Part shown: positions 1-7,979 of the stretch, piece by piece | Layout of the letters: each line of letters opens with the position of its first letter | How positions within the stretch are numbered: the stretch's first letter is position 1 | NCBI GenBank assembly: GCA_002706685.1 | Contig: PALV01000002.1 | Span: forward strand, 248,001-312,000 | Direction: 5' to 3' | DNA: 64,000 nucleotides | Origin: Gammaproteobacteria bacterium | GTDB taxonomy: Bacteria; Pseudomonadota; Gammaproteobacteria; Pseudomonadales; Pseudohongiellaceae | Program-made: the position numbers and the translations under genes | Notes under the pieces: generated by a model | Databases searched by the model: none | What the model was told of the DNA's origin: nothing | Seen by the model: the letters and a program-made list of their open reading frames with translations, nothing else

Positions 1-1
1 C

Positions 2-766
2 AACCAGCGTCTGCTGGTGGTGCTGGAGCAGGGCGCCAGCGCCGAGCTGATCGAACATTATCTGAGCACCAAAGACGCTAAGGCCAGCTTTGTGAATACG
101 CTGACCGAGATCCATGTCGGTGACAATGCCCGGCTCAGCCACACGCGTCTGAACCTGGAACATGAAGCCAGCAGCCACGTCGGTGCCGTGCATATCAATC
201 TGCAGCGCAGCGCCGTTGCCAATGGGTTTACGCTGGCCGAAGGCGGCGAGTTGAAGCGCCTGGACTACCAGATTAACCACTGTGGCGAAGGTGCCGAGCT
301 GACCCTTAACGGCCTGTATCTGGGCCGCAATGAGCAGCATGTGGATTACCACACCACCATCGAACATCGCGTGCCCAACTGCACCAGCCAGGAAGTCTTC
401 CGTGGCATCGTCGGTGACAAGGCCAAAGCCGTGTTTAACGGTCGTATCCATATCCACGAAGATGCACAGAAAACACTGGCGGAACTGAACAATCGCAACC
501 TGCTGACGTCCAACACCGCCGAGGTGGATACCAAGCCGGAGCTGGAAATCTACGCCGACGACGTGCGCTGTGCGCATGGCGCCACCATCAGTCAGCTGGA
601 CGAAACAGCACTGTATTACCTGCAGAGTCGCGGAATCGAACCGCTGCAGGCGCGCATGATGCTGAGCTACGGTTTTGTTAACGAAGTGCTGGAGACCCTG
701 CCGCACGAGGGCATCCGCACAGTGCTGCAGCAGCGACTGCGACAGCGGTTTGTTGGGGAGGTCTAA
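2..766 (+). CDS. sufD: SufD, C-terminal part (runs in from the left edge)
   Basis: This is the C-terminal part of SufD, the scaffold-complex partner of SufB and SufC in SUF Fe-S cluster assembly in the cytosol. The frame is open to the left edge, so the 5' end is missing; about 254 residues are visible against roughly 420 for the family. The pattern of beta-rich repeats followed by a C-terminal helical part with CAHGATI and ALYYLQSRG is characteristic of SufB/SufD. It ends one base before the sufS start, so the two are almost certainly co-transcribed and translationally coupled. Identification rests on the motif plus the sufS, carrier, sufT and sufE neighbours. Confidence 0.93.
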   Translation, partial: NQRLLVVLEQGASAELIEHYLSTKDAKASFVNTLTEIHVGDNARLSHTRLNLEHEASSHVGAVHINLQRSAVANGFTLAEGGELKRLDYQINHCGEGAELTLNGLYLGRNEQHVDYHTTIEHRVPNCTSQEVFRGIVGDKAKAVFNGRIHIHEDAQKTLAELNNRNLLTSNTAEVDTKPELEIYADDVRCAHGATISQLDETALYYLQSRGIEPLQARMMLSYGFVNEVLETLPHEGIRTVLQQRLRQRFVGEV

Positions 767-767
767 G

Positions 768-2024
768 GTGGCCGATCTGGCAGCGGAGACAGCGGTGCAC
801 AATCACGGCTTTGATGCCGAGCGCGTCAAACAGGATTTCCCCATCCTGAATCAACAGGTGAACGGCCATCCGCTGGTTTACCTGGATAATGCCGCGACCA
901 CGCAAAAGCCGCAGGCCGTCATCGACGCCATCAGCCATTACTACCAGCACGACAACAGTAATGTGCACCGCGGTGCCCACTCGCTGGCTGACCGCGCCAC
1001 TGCAAAGTTCGAGCAGGCCAGGCAGCGCGTCGCACAGTTTCTCAACGCCCCGGCCTCGCGCCAGATTCTCTGGACTCGCGGCACCACCGAAGGCATCAAT
1101 CTGGTGGCCTCCAGCTGGGGTGGCAGCAATCTGAATGCTGGGGACCGCGTACTGGTCTCCGCCATGGAACACCACTCCAATATTGTGCCCTGGCAGATGG
1201 TCGCCGAAAAAACCGGTGCCACCGTCGAGGCCATCCCGGTGGATGACACCGGCACCCTGGACCTGCAGGCCTTCAGCGACATGCTTGATGAGCGTGTGCG
1301 CATGGTCTCGGTCAACCAGGTCTCCAATGCCCTGGGCAGCATCAACCCGATTGCCGACATTATTCGTCTAGCGCATGAACACGGCGCCCTGGTACTGATC
1401 GACGGCGCCCAGGCCATCGCCCACTGGCCGGTAGATGTTCAGGCTATGGACTGTGACTTTTACGTGTTCTCCGGCCACAAACTGTTCGGGCCCACCGGCA
1501 TCGGTGTGCTGTACGGCCGCGAAGAACTGCTAAATGCCATGCCACCGTATCAGGGCGGCGGTGAGATGATCGAGACCGTCAGCTTTGACGGCACGACCTA
1601 CAACCAGTTGCCCTACAAATTTGAAGCCGGCACGCCGGATATTGCCGGTGCCATCGGCCTGGCTGCGGCCATCGACTACGTCGACAGCCTGGATCGCGCC
1701 GCCGCTGCCGCGCATGAGCATGCGCTGCTGGCCTATGCCACCGAAAAAGCCCATGAGGTGCCCGGCCTGAAACTGATCGGCACCGCCACCGAAAAATGCG
1801 CGGTCTTGAGTTTTGTGCTGGAAGGCGTGCACCCCTCGGATCTCGGCATGCTGCTGGATCAGCAGGGTGTTGCGGTGCGTACCGGCCACCACTGCGCCCA
1901 GCCGCTGATGCAACAGTACGGGATACCTGGTACGGTGCGGGCCAGTTTCAGTTTCTATAATACATTTGAAGACGTAGACAGATTATTCGCCGCCCTGGAC
2001 AAGGCGCGGCAGCTATTAACGTGA
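768..2024 (+). CDS. sufS: SufS cysteine desulfurase
   Basis: A PLP-dependent class V aminotransferase-fold enzyme that takes sulfur from L-cysteine as an enzyme persulfide and hands it to SufE for Fe-S assembly. The PLP lysine is K238 in SGHKLFGP and the persulfide cysteine is C376 in RTGHHCAQP, matching group II desulfurases. I chose the GTG at 768 (418 aa): it is preceded by GGGGAGG at a good distance and gives the family length, whereas the longer upstream frame would run inside sufD. The gene begins two bases after the sufD stop. High confidence. Confidence 0.96.
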   Translation: MADLAAETAVHNHGFDAERVKQDFPILNQQVNGHPLVYLDNAATTQKPQAVIDAISHYYQHDNSNVHRGAHSLADRATAKFEQARQRVAQFLNAPASRQILWTRGTTEGINLVASSWGGSNLNAGDRVLVSAMEHHSNIVPWQMVAEKTGATVEAIPVDDTGTLDLQAFSDMLDERVRMVSVNQVSNALGSINPIADIIRLAHEHGALVLIDGAQAIAHWPVDVQAMDCDFYVFSGHKLFGPTGIGVLYGREELLNAMPPYQGGGEMIETVSFDGTTYNQLPYKFEAGTPDIAGAIGLAAAIDYVDSLDRAAAAAHEHALLAYATEKAHEVPGLKLIGTATEKCAVLSFVLEGVHPSDLGMLLDQQGVAVRTGHHCAQPLMQQYGIPGTVRASFSFYNTFEDVDRLFAALDKARQLLT

Positions 2025-2034
2025 GGTAACAGGT

Positions 2035-2400
2035 ATGACGGTAGAGACATTTGATCCGCAAGCTGCCTCCACCCCGGTGTCGGTCACTCCGGCGGCGGTG
2101 GCACATTTTCGCCGGCAGTTGCAGAAAGACAGCAACGCCCGGGCGGTGCGCCTGAGCGTTAAAGAAAGCGGCTGCACCGGCTTCATGTACGTGGTTGACC
2201 TGGTCCAGGAAGGCCAGGCCGAAGACCTGCACCAGCAACTGGAAGAGGGGCTGGAGCTGTTGATTGACAGTGGCTCGCTCGGGGTTGTTAAGGGGACGAA
2301 GATTGATCTGGTGACGGAAGGGGTAAACAGACAGCTTCGCTTCCAAAACCCGAACGTAAAGGATCAATGTGGCTGTGGCGAAAGCTTCTCCATAGCGTAG
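2035..2400 (+). CDS. sufA: A-type Fe-S carrier (SufA/IscA/HesB family)
   Basis: A 121-residue A-type carrier that accepts nascent Fe-S clusters and delivers them to apoproteins. The three conserved cysteines are all present: C47 in KESGCTGF and C112/C114 in CGCGESF near the C-terminus. An N-terminal extension of about 15 residues precedes the core. It lies 10 bp after sufS with AGGTAACAG ahead of the ATG. The sufA name follows from operon context; iscA-type naming is equally defensible because the two are close paralogues. Confidence 0.92.
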   Translation: MTVETFDPQAASTPVSVTPAAVAHFRRQLQKDSNARAVRLSVKESGCTGFMYVVDLVQEGQAEDLHQQLEEGLELLIDSGSLGVVKGTKIDLVTEGVNRQLRFQNPNVKDQCGCGESFSIA

Positions 2401-2520
2401 GACCGCTTGAGAGCACTGCACTCGGCGTTAAATGGCGGCTTTAAAATGCTCATTTACGCGGTTGTAAACTCCGCTTTTAAAGCCGCCATTTGCCTTGATT
2501 GCAGCACTCTCAATCGGTCC
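2400..2520 (+). repeat. 121-bp imperfect palindrome between the carrier gene and sufT
   Basis: Two arms of about 46 bases match as inverted copies. The left arm starts with GGACCG in the carrier stop codon and ends with AATGGCGGCTTTAAAA; the right arm ends with CGGTCC at 2520. By eye roughly 37 of 46 positions pair, with an uninterrupted core around TTTTAAAGCCGCCATTT. It could be a transcribed hairpin acting as attenuator or RNA-stability element inside the operon, or a MITE/REP-like insertion. No target-site duplication is obvious. Confidence 0.75.
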
Positions 2521-2625
2521 TCGGACTTGAGTGGTAGGCCTTAAAAAGCACTTATTCAATTAGTCCTCGAGTTTGGTAGTAAGGTAAAATCTCGACTTTT
2601 GTATTTGTTAATTTGGGAACCGGGT

Positions 2626-3159
2626 ATGGAACGCAAGATGGTGGTGGCGCAGGAGGATTGTCCGGCGCGGCGGGTGCCGGATGGGACGCCTGTCACCATT
2701 CCCAGAGACAGTTTTGTCAGCATTACGCAGGCGCTGGGTGGCAACTACACGGTGGTGCACCAGGGGCAGATGCTGCGGGTGGATGGCACCGACGCGGGCG
2801 CGTTGGGGCTTAAGCCGGAGACGCTGAGCTTTCCGCCGGCTACCGATGACCAGATTCAGGAGTCGCAGGTCTGGGAAGCGCTGGGCACTGTGTTCGATCC
2901 CGAAATTCCGGTGGACCTGGTCAACCTGGGCCTGATCTACAAAGTGGAAGTGGATCAGCAGAACAAAACCGTCGACATCGACATGACACTGACCGCGCCC
3001 GGCTGCGGCATGGGTCCGGTGCTGGTGGGTGATGTTGAGTATCGCGTGCGCAAAGTGCCCAACGTCAAAAAGGTCAACGTCGACCTGGTGTTTGATCCGC
3101 CCTGGAGCCGCGACATGATGAGCGAAGAGGCTCAACTGGAAACGGGGATGTTTTTCTGA
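2626..3159 (+). CDS. sufT: SufT, DUF59/MIP18-family Fe-S assembly protein
   Basis: A 177-residue SufT-type protein: an N-terminal region with DCPARRVPDGTPV, then a DUF59 (MIP18) domain containing LTAPGCGMG, the conserved cysteine motif of the family, and FDPPWSRDMM near the end. SufT proteins take part in Fe-S maturation alongside SUF. I chose the ATG at 2626 because known SufT proteins begin with a short MERK-like stretch directly before DCPA; the frame is open slightly further upstream. Its stop shares one base with the sufE start, so translation is coupled. Confidence 0.9.
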   Translation: MERKMVVAQEDCPARRVPDGTPVTIPRDSFVSITQALGGNYTVVHQGQMLRVDGTDAGALGLKPETLSFPPATDDQIQESQVWEALGTVFDPEIPVDLVNLGLIYKVEVDQQNKTVDIDMTLTAPGCGMGPVLVGDVEYRVRKVPNVKKVNVDLVFDPPWSRDMMSEEAQLETGMFF

Positions 3160-3584
3160 TGGCAAAACAATTCGGCGTCGACATCACCAGCGACGACATC
3201 GTCGACACCCTGGCATTTTTTGACAGCTGGGATGATCGCTACAAATACATCATCGACCTGGGCCGCGAACTGCCGCCGCTGGCCGATGAGCACAAAAAGG
3301 AAGACAAGCTGATCCGTGGCTGCCAGAGCCAGGTCTGGCTGGTCAGCCACGAGCAGGACGGTAAATTGTATTTTGACGTCGACAGCGACGCCTTTATCGT
3401 CAAAGGCCTGCTGGCCATTGTCATGGCCGCTTACAACGGCAAGACCGCCGATGAGATCCTGGCCTTTGATATCCAGGCCTACTTCGAATCCATCGACCTG
3501 ATGCGCCACCTCAGCCCGACCCGCGGCAGCGGCCTGCAGGCCATGGTCGCCCGCATCCAGCAGATCGCCACCCAGATCGCCTGA
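3159..3584 (+). CDS. sufE: SufE sulfur acceptor
   Basis: A 141-residue SufE that receives persulfide sulfur from SufS and stimulates its turnover. The acceptor cysteine is C55 in IRGCQSQVW; the DRYKYIIDLGRELPPL N-terminal helix region and the RGSGLQAMV C-terminal stretch are typical. Its ATG overlaps the sufT stop by one base (TGATG). It is the last gene of the SUF operon seen here; transcription converges with the Sel1 genes, with 18 bp between the stops. Confidence 0.95.
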   Translation: MAKQFGVDITSDDIVDTLAFFDSWDDRYKYIIDLGRELPPLADEHKKEDKLIRGCQSQVWLVSHEQDGKLYFDVDSDAFIVKGLLAIVMAAYNGKTADEILAFDIQAYFESIDLMRHLSPTRGSGLQAMVARIQQIATQIA

Positions 3585-3602
3585 TCCGGCGCTGAATCCA
3601 GA

Positions 3603-4283
3603 CTAGCCGCGATTCTCCAGCACCCAGTTAGCATAATCGCGCTGCGCCTGCGAGCGCTGCGCCGCCGTCATCTCGACTTCCAGCTCGGCCACCAGAGCGA
3701 CCGCCTGCGGTACTTCATTGTCCTGCGCCAGTCGCGCCCACATATATGCCTGCGCCAGATCCTGAGACACGCCTACGCCGTCGTCATACATCGTGGCCAG
3801 GTTGTACTGCGCCTCACCATCATCAAACGCCGCCGCCTCACGATACCAGCGCGCCGCCTGCTTATAATTCGAGCTGCGATTGATCAATGACAGCGGCCAC
3901 ACACTCATCCACGCGGGCTGCACACCCAGCTGGTTGTAATACAACACGCCCAGATTCACCATCGCCCGCAGATAACCCTGTTCCGCCGCCCGGCGCGTCC
4001 ACTCGAAGGCCTGCTCATAATCCTGCGGCACACCCTCACCACTGAAGTACAGCACGCCCAGATTATGCTGCGCAATCGCCAGACCGTCTTCCGCCGCCTG
4101 CGTGAACTTGCTCACCGCCGTCGCCATATCCCCCGCATCACGCGCCTCAACGCCCTCGTAATACAGGCTGTAATCCGGCAGCTCCGTGTCCTCATCCGCG
4201 ATCTGCACCTGCGCCTGCAAACCAGACAGCGGCACCATCAGCAGGGCACAAAGTAACAGGGGAAATAAACGCGAAATCGACAT
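3603..4283 (-). CDS. Secreted Sel1-repeat protein A
   Basis: A 226-residue exported protein with Sel1-like (TPR-related) repeats. The start at 4283 gives a signal peptide, MSISRLFPLLLCALL followed by a cut near LQAQ; longer frames upstream lack one. At least four Sel1 units are visible, with motifs such as AQHNLGVLYFSGEGVPQD and AQYNLATMYDDGVGVSQD. Such proteins are protein-interaction scaffolds, often in the periplasm; partners cannot be inferred. It is one of three adjacent paralogues on this strand. Confidence 0.85.
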   Translation of the reverse strand: MSISRLFPLLLCALLMVPLSGLQAQVQIADEDTELPDYSLYYEGVEARDAGDMATAVSKFTQAAEDGLAIAQHNLGVLYFSGEGVPQDYEQAFEWTRRAAEQGYLRAMVNLGVLYYNQLGVQPAWMSVWPLSLINRSSNYKQAARWYREAAAFDDGEAQYNLATMYDDGVGVSQDLAQAYMWARLAQDNEVPQAVALVAELEVEMTAAQRSQAQRDYANWVLENRG

Positions 4284-4299
4284 TACTGGAAATCCATCC

Positions 4300-4992
4300 T
4301 CAAGGCTGCTGCGAGGCCGCCAGCCGCTGATTGAACTGCTCAATCCACTGCCGCACCTCATCCTGAATCCGCGCCACCTCAGACGGCGGCAACAACTCCT
4401 GAATCAGCACCGCATTGGCCGCCGCACTCTGATGCCCACCGGCACCCGCCAGCGTAAACCACTTATAGGCTTCCGGCATATTCTGCGGCGCCCCCAGCTG
4501 ACCATTAAACATCGCTACTCCCAAGGTAAACTGAGACTGACGATCGCCATTATCGGCCGCCTTCACAAACCACTCCATGGCCTCGGCCTCATCCTTGATA
4601 ACGCCCAGGCCATTCAGATACATCACCGCAATATTGTACTGCGCATTTGCGTTATCCTGATCCGCCGCCAGCGTAAACCACCGCAGCGCCTCAAAATTAT
4701 CCGCCACCACACCCTCACCATGCAGATACCGCGAACCCAGCGCAAACTGCGCCGCCGACTCACCCGCCAAGGCCCGCGCCTCAAGCGCCGCCAGCTCATC
4801 CGACAGCTCACCCGCCGGGTCAGCCGTCAGCTCAACAGCAGCGTTATCAGAAGGCTCAAGCGTCTGTGGTGACACCGTCTGCGCCGAGACCAGACCGGCC
4901 CCGGCAAGAGAAAGTACAAGGAGGGAACATACCCAGCCCGCCCGCAGCCAGGAGGGGCGGACAGACCAGAAAACTTTCAGAAGAAACAACAA
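4300..4992 (-). CDS. Secreted Sel1-repeat protein B
   Basis: A second Sel1-repeat protein, about 230 residues, with units such as AQFALGSRYLHGEGVVAD and AQYNIAVMYLNGLGVIKD. A hydrophobic export segment ending LVSAQ precedes the repeats. The start is uncertain: no ATG lies just ahead of the signal segment, so a TTG at 4992 or 4989 is proposed; ATGs at 5037 or 5034 would overlap the upstream gene. It lies 16 bp upstream of protein A on the - strand, so the three probably form one transcript. Confidence 0.75.
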   Translation of the reverse strand: MLFLLKVFWSVRPSWLRAGWVCSLLVLSLAGAGLVSAQTVSPQTLEPSDNAAVELTADPAGELSDELAALEARALAGESAAQFALGSRYLHGEGVVADNFEALRWFTLAADQDNANAQYNIAVMYLNGLGVIKDEAEAMEWFVKAADNGDRQSQFTLGVAMFNGQLGAPQNMPEAYKWFTLAGAGGHQSAAANAVLIQELLPPSEVARIQDEVRQWIEQFNQRLAASQQP

Positions 4993-5002
4993 AGGAGGGC
5001 GC

Positions 5003-5431
5003 TCAGAACTGCTCGTACAGACTGTCCGTATCATCATCAGCAAACACCACACGGTTGGCATCTTCAAGCCACTCCAGTGCCAGCTGCTCACCCCGAACCA
5101 CATCCGCCTCACTCAGACTGTCACGGATCATCTCCAGCGTAGGCGCCAGATCCCGCTCCCCATTCACATAGGCCAGCGTCAACCACTTAACCGCCTGCAC
5201 CAGATCCGGCGCCGCAGCCCCCTGACCCGTACGATACATCTCACCCAAGCGCCGCTGCGCCTGCACATGTCCCTGATTGGCCTCCGTAGTGAACTCCATC
5301 ATCGCCCCGCGATAATTGCCAGACTCATAAGCACGGACACCCGCCTCATAGTCAGCCAACACGACCCCAGAACCCGTCATCAGGCCAACCATAGCGACGG
5401 CGCCCAGCGTTTGTTTTATTGATATAGGCAT
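5003..5431 (-). CDS. Secreted Sel1-repeat protein C (short)
   Basis: A 142-residue protein with a signal peptide (MPISIKQTLGAVAMVGL, cut near VLADYE) and about two Sel1/TPR-like units, including AQRRLGEMYRTGQG. The ATG at 5431 follows an AAGGGT ribosome-binding site; the frame is open further upstream but adds no export signal. The C-terminus, DDDTDSLYEQF, is acidic. First gene of the three-gene Sel1 cluster, divergent from the tRNA-Arg gene. Confidence 0.82.
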   Translation of the reverse strand: MPISIKQTLGAVAMVGLMTGSGVVLADYEAGVRAYESGNYRGAMMEFTTEANQGHVQAQRRLGEMYRTGQGAAAPDLVQAVKWLTLAYVNGERDLAPTLEMIRDSLSEADVVRGEQLALEWLEDANRVVFADDDTDSLYEQF

Positions 5432-5534
5432 AATGCGACCCTTAGACATAAAGAAGAGCAAAAAACAAGAATCCCCGATCTTAGCACGCCCACCACAGCC
5501 CTGGAAATTTCTGCAGAAAATTTCAAAAAGGGCT

Positions 5535-5561
5535 TTGAAAATCAGCCCAGTCATATATAAT
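5535..5561 (+). promoter_or_regulatory. Promoter of tRNA-Arg
   Basis: A consensus -10, TATAAT at 5556-5561, sits 13 bp before the tRNA with a TTGAAA-like -35 at 5535-5540 (spacing 15, or 16 for TTTGAA). The bases after the -10 are GC-rich, as in stable-RNA promoters under stringent control. Inferred from sequence only. Confidence 0.6.
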
Positions 5562-5574
5562 ACGCACCCTCAAC

Positions 5575-5651
5575 GCACCCGTAGCTCAGCTGGATAGAGT
5601 ACCTGACTACGAATCAGGTGGTCGCATGTTCGAATCATGCCGGGTGCGCCA
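5575..5651 (+). tRNA. tRNA-Arg (anticodon ACG), prophage target
   Basis: A full cloverleaf with a 7-bp acceptor stem (GCACCCG with CGGGTGC), D arm, anticodon stem CCTGA/TCAGG with loop CTACGAA, T arm with TTCGAAT and an encoded CCA. The anticodon ACG at 5609-5611 reads CGU and, when modified to inosine, other CGN codons. From the anticodon stem to the 3' end the sequence belongs to the attachment core, so this part was supplied by the prophage and the gene stays functional after integration. Confidence 0.96.
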
Positions 5652-5652
5652 T
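5604..5652 (+). repeat. attL core of the prophage (49 bp)
   Basis: The 49 bases starting TGACTACGAATC and ending GTGCGCCAT recur exactly at 61065-61113. They cover the tRNA-Arg anticodon stem-loop through its 3' end plus one base. Identity stops abruptly on both sides of both copies, as expected for integrase-made attachment sites. Confidence 0.95.
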
Positions 5653-5682
5653 TTTTTCGCAGTTCTTTCAGCTATTTATCTG

Positions 5683-6825
5683 CTACGACTCACCCGCACT
5701 TAGCTTCACCAAGGTCAGTGCGGGAGATTTGCGGGACACGTGGCAGAGTCGGTTCACCGCCTCCAGTAACTCCAGAATCCCTGCTTCAGAGTAGTGACTC
5801 GTGATGTCACCGTTCTTGTGGCCCAGAATCGTCTTTCGTGTCTCGTTCGATACACCTGCAGCGCGCAGCCTCTGGCCACACGTATGACGCAGGTTATGCA
5901 CTCCCTTCAGATACACACCATCGTCTGGCAGTCCCGCACGAATCCATGAGAACTTCCATGCGGTCGTGTGCATCTTCTTCACCGGGTTGCCCAACTGGTT
6001 CGTGAAAACGAATTCAGGGTGCTCCCCGCGGCAGCTTTCCACTACCGAATGCGCAATGTCGTTCAGCACCACCAGTTTGTCCTGGCGGTTCTTTACGCCG
6101 GTACCGTTCACCAGATCCGCATCGCCCGGGATGATAAACACCCGGCCCTGCAGTTCCTTCACATCGGTTTTCCATTCCCACTTCCAACGAAGGCCACAAA
6201 TCTCAGCCTCTCGGCAACCGGTATTCACAGCATAGAGCGTCATTCGGGCCAGCTTTGGGTGCTGTGCCTTGATCAGCTTTTCCTGTTCATCCCAGTCCAG
6301 TGGGTACGGTTTGCGCCCATCGCTTCGGCCCTGGGGCGGTTTCTGCATCGTGATAAGCGGTGCAGTTTCCAGCCAGGTCTTGCCTGATGGGTGGCGCCAT
6401 GACCGAGCGCTGAGGTTCAACACCCGCCGCACGACAGCCAGTGCACGGTTGATCGAGTTCGTTCGAAGGCCCGCCGTGCGACGGTCCTCGACGAATGGGC
6501 GAAGAGTGTCATCGTGGATATGCTCAAGCAGTGAATCGCCAATAAAGCTATCCAGTGCCTTTAAATGCCGAGCGTCATCAGCGATCGATGCCTTGCCCTG
6601 GTTCTCCAGCAGGTACTTTGTCGCGGCCTCACGCCATGTGACGCGTGGCCGGCCAGATAACTGTGCCTGTCTGATTTCAGCTAACCGGTCCGCGAGGAAC
6701 TGATTCGCTGCTTCGATACTACTGCATCCAGTGCTTTCGCAAAGGCGGCCGTAGTCTTTGACTTTCTTATCGATGTGCCAGATGCCCTTCCTGAAGGTGA
6801 GCCCTGGCATTCTTTTTGTGCCCAT
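5683..6825 (-). CDS. int: Tyrosine integrase
   Basis: A 380-residue site-specific tyrosine recombinase catalysing integration into and excision from tRNA-Arg. The catalytic set is complete: R205 in NTGCREAEICGL, H310 and R313 in HNLRHTCG, H336 in LGHKNGD, and the nucleophile Y345. An N-terminal SAM-like core-binding part spans about residues 60-150. The ATG at 6825 has GGGGA ahead. It reads toward attL and its end lies 31 bp from the core. Its N-terminal coding region overlaps the upstream gene by 145 bp. Confidence 0.96.
   Translation of the reverse strand: MGTKRMPGLTFRKGIWHIDKKVKDYGRLCESTGCSSIEAANQFLADRLAEIRQAQLSGRPRVTWREAATKYLLENQGKASIADDARHLKALDSFIGDSLLEHIHDDTLRPFVEDRRTAGLRTNSINRALAVVRRVLNLSARSWRHPSGKTWLETAPLITMQKPPQGRSDGRKPYPLDWDEQEKLIKAQHPKLARMTLYAVNTGCREAEICGLRWKWEWKTDVKELQGRVFIIPGDADLVNGTGVKNRQDKLVVLNDIAHSVVESCRGEHPEFVFTNQLGNPVKKMHTTAWKFSWIRAGLPDDGVYLKGVHNLRHTCGQRLRAAGVSNETRKTILGHKNGDITSHYSEAGILELLEAVNRLCHVSRKSPALTLVKLSAGES
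5720..5736. repeat. Paired GCGGGA repeat near attL (candidate integrase arm site)
   Basis: The 17-bp sequence GCGGGAGATTTGCGGGA, two GCGGGA hexamers 11 bp apart, lies inside the 3' end of int, 68 bp from the core. A copy differing at one base lies near attR at 60955-60971. Matching position, orientation and spacing fit arm-type integrase or accessory-factor sites in attP. Confidence 0.6.
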
Positions 6826-7040
6826 TGAGAATCCCCATAAAGTCTTTCAGGAGGACGCCCGTTGCGACGCTTAATATCGTCCGCAATGGCGTCAAGGTCA
6901 AGGCGGTCATAGGCTCGACCCTGCTTGCTGATCTCGATGATGGTCAGCTTGGGCTTTACCTCCGCATTGAATTTGTTGCGGTTCATAGCGAGATAAGCAG
7001 GGGCATCTTTGGCTCGGATGAAGCGCGGTTGGACGCTCAC
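6681..7040 (-). CDS. Small putative DNA-binding protein, excisionase candidate
   Basis: A 119-residue protein directly upstream of int. Its N-terminal part (RFIRAKDAPAYLAMNRNKF and KPKLTIIEISKQGRAYDR) has the look of an AlpA/MerR-like winged-helix domain as in many excisionases; the C-terminus is basic and low in complexity. I chose GTG at 7040 because it overlaps the preceding stop as GTGA, the pattern of this operon. The last 145 bp lie inside int. Excisionase function is inferred from position and fold impression only. Confidence 0.6.
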   Translation of the reverse strand: MSVQPRFIRAKDAPAYLAMNRNKFNAEVKPKLTIIEISKQGRAYDRLDLDAIADDIKRRNGRPPERLYGDSQWAQKECQGSPSGRASGTSIRKSKTTAAFAKALDAVVSKQRISSSRTG

Positions 7041-7330
7041 GACATTACCTCCATGGCTCGCTGGATAGTCATAGGACGCATCCCAGTCAGCCAAACTCGC
7101 ATGCGCAGACGGCGCTGTGATCGGGTCTCTTTCCAGGCATCCTCGCCAATCTTTTGGGCCTCACTGGCTATTACCATTTTCCTGGCGTCGGGAAAATGCT
7201 CCCCTTGTGCAGCCTGATCGGAAATTGCGCTAAAGAACCTCAGCACCTCCTCAGGTGACATGACCTTGCCGGGATTGCGTGTCGTGCTGCCCGCCCTGAT
7301 GGTTTTTAAGTGCTGTATATTGCTACTCAT
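7037..7330 (-). CDS. Unrecognised 97-aa phage protein
   Basis: Not recognised. A soluble, Arg-rich 97-residue protein with a helical middle (PEEVLRFFSAISDQ) and a basic C-terminus (TRSQRRLRMRVW). The ATG at 7330 overlaps the preceding stop by 4 nt and its own stop overlaps the next GTG by 4 nt, so it is a real member of the leftward operon. Position between a coiled-coil protein and the excisionase candidate gives no firm role. Confidence 0.65.
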   Translation of the reverse strand: MSSNIQHLKTIRAGSTTRNPGKVMSPEEVLRFFSAISDQAAQGEHFPDARKMVIASEAQKIGEDAWKETRSQRRLRMRVWLTGMRPMTIQRAMEVMS

Positions 7331-7530
7331 TGATTATTCCTCCGCGCCGTTGGCGACACACTCCGAACCAAGATATTCAGCGCCTCTTTATGCTGGGCCA
7401 GCTCGTCTGCCAGTGATTCGGACTGTTGTTTTAAATCAGCCCGCCGCTCTGCCAGTTCGCGCAATTCATCTTCGATGCTGGCTATGCGGTTTCGCAGCAG
7501 CGTGGTGGCTTTTATGGTGCTGGCCATCAT
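7327..7530 (-). CDS. Small coiled-coil protein
   Basis: A 67-residue protein dominated by heptad-like helix (RIASIEDELRELAERRADL and following), predicted coiled coil. Start at 7530 overlaps the ASCH stop as ATGATG; a second ATG at 7527 is equally possible. The function is unknown; small coiled-coil proteins in early operons are often regulators or inhibitors of host proteins, but nothing here points to a target. Confidence 0.65.
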   Translation of the reverse strand: MMASTIKATTLLRNRIASIEDELRELAERRADLKQQSESLADELAQHKEALNILVRSVSPTARRNNQ

Positions 7531-7979
7531 TCCTCCCGCGCCTGGGCGCTGGCGCCCAAAATCAATTCCTCTGGAAAATCCCATAACCCCTGAGCGCCCG
7601 TGTAGGGGATCGGCTCGATCGCTTTCACGTCTGCCAGCACCCAACACCAAGGGTCTTCTGTGTGGTTGTGAGTGGCTAGCCATCGGTATTTGTCCGGATA
7701 GCGCCCATGAACGATCGCCTCAATGTTGAGACACGCCACCAGGTTGGCTGTTGCGACCACGGCACCAAACGCCATATCCGCCACCCGAATGTCATATTCC
7801 TCATCGATGCTTTTATCAGCGCTTAGGTCCAGCCAGCTCCGGCTTTTACCTGCATGGATTGCGATCGGGCCTCTGTATCGAGTCGCCCAGGTGCGGTTCT
7901 CGACGCGTTTGTGGCGCGGGTCGGCTTCCGGCAGGCAGATCAGGTGTGCGTATGGCTGGCATATTGTCAGTGCTTTCAC
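7527..7979 (-). CDS. ASCH-domain protein
   Basis: A 150-residue ASCH (PUA-like) domain protein: MKALTICQPYAHLI at the start, KRVENRTWATRYRGPIAIHAGK as the nucleic-acid-binding loop region, then WCWVLADVKAIEPIPYTG and GLWDF at the end. ASCH proteins bind RNA or nucleotides, and some are RNases or nucleoside deaminating enzymes; phage copies are common and mostly uncharacterised. The 4-nt overlaps on both sides place it in the leftward operon. Confidence 0.85.
   Translation of the reverse strand: MKALTICQPYAHLICLPEADPRHKRVENRTWATRYRGPIAIHAGKSRSWLDLSADKSIDEEYDIRVADMAFGAVVATANLVACLNIEAIVHGRYPDKYRWLATHNHTEDPWCWVLADVKAIEPIPYTGAQGLWDFPEELILGASAQAREE

Noticed and set aside
346..534. Open frames on the opposite strand of sufD, sufS, sufT and the large phage genes
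   Set aside because: They are antisense shadows of strongly supported genes, without ribosome sites or family signatures.
2420..2435. GGCGTTAAAT in the sufA-sufT palindrome, resembling an attC right box
   Set aside because: No RYYYAAC partner at a suitable distance and the palindrome pairs it with a different sequence; likely chance.
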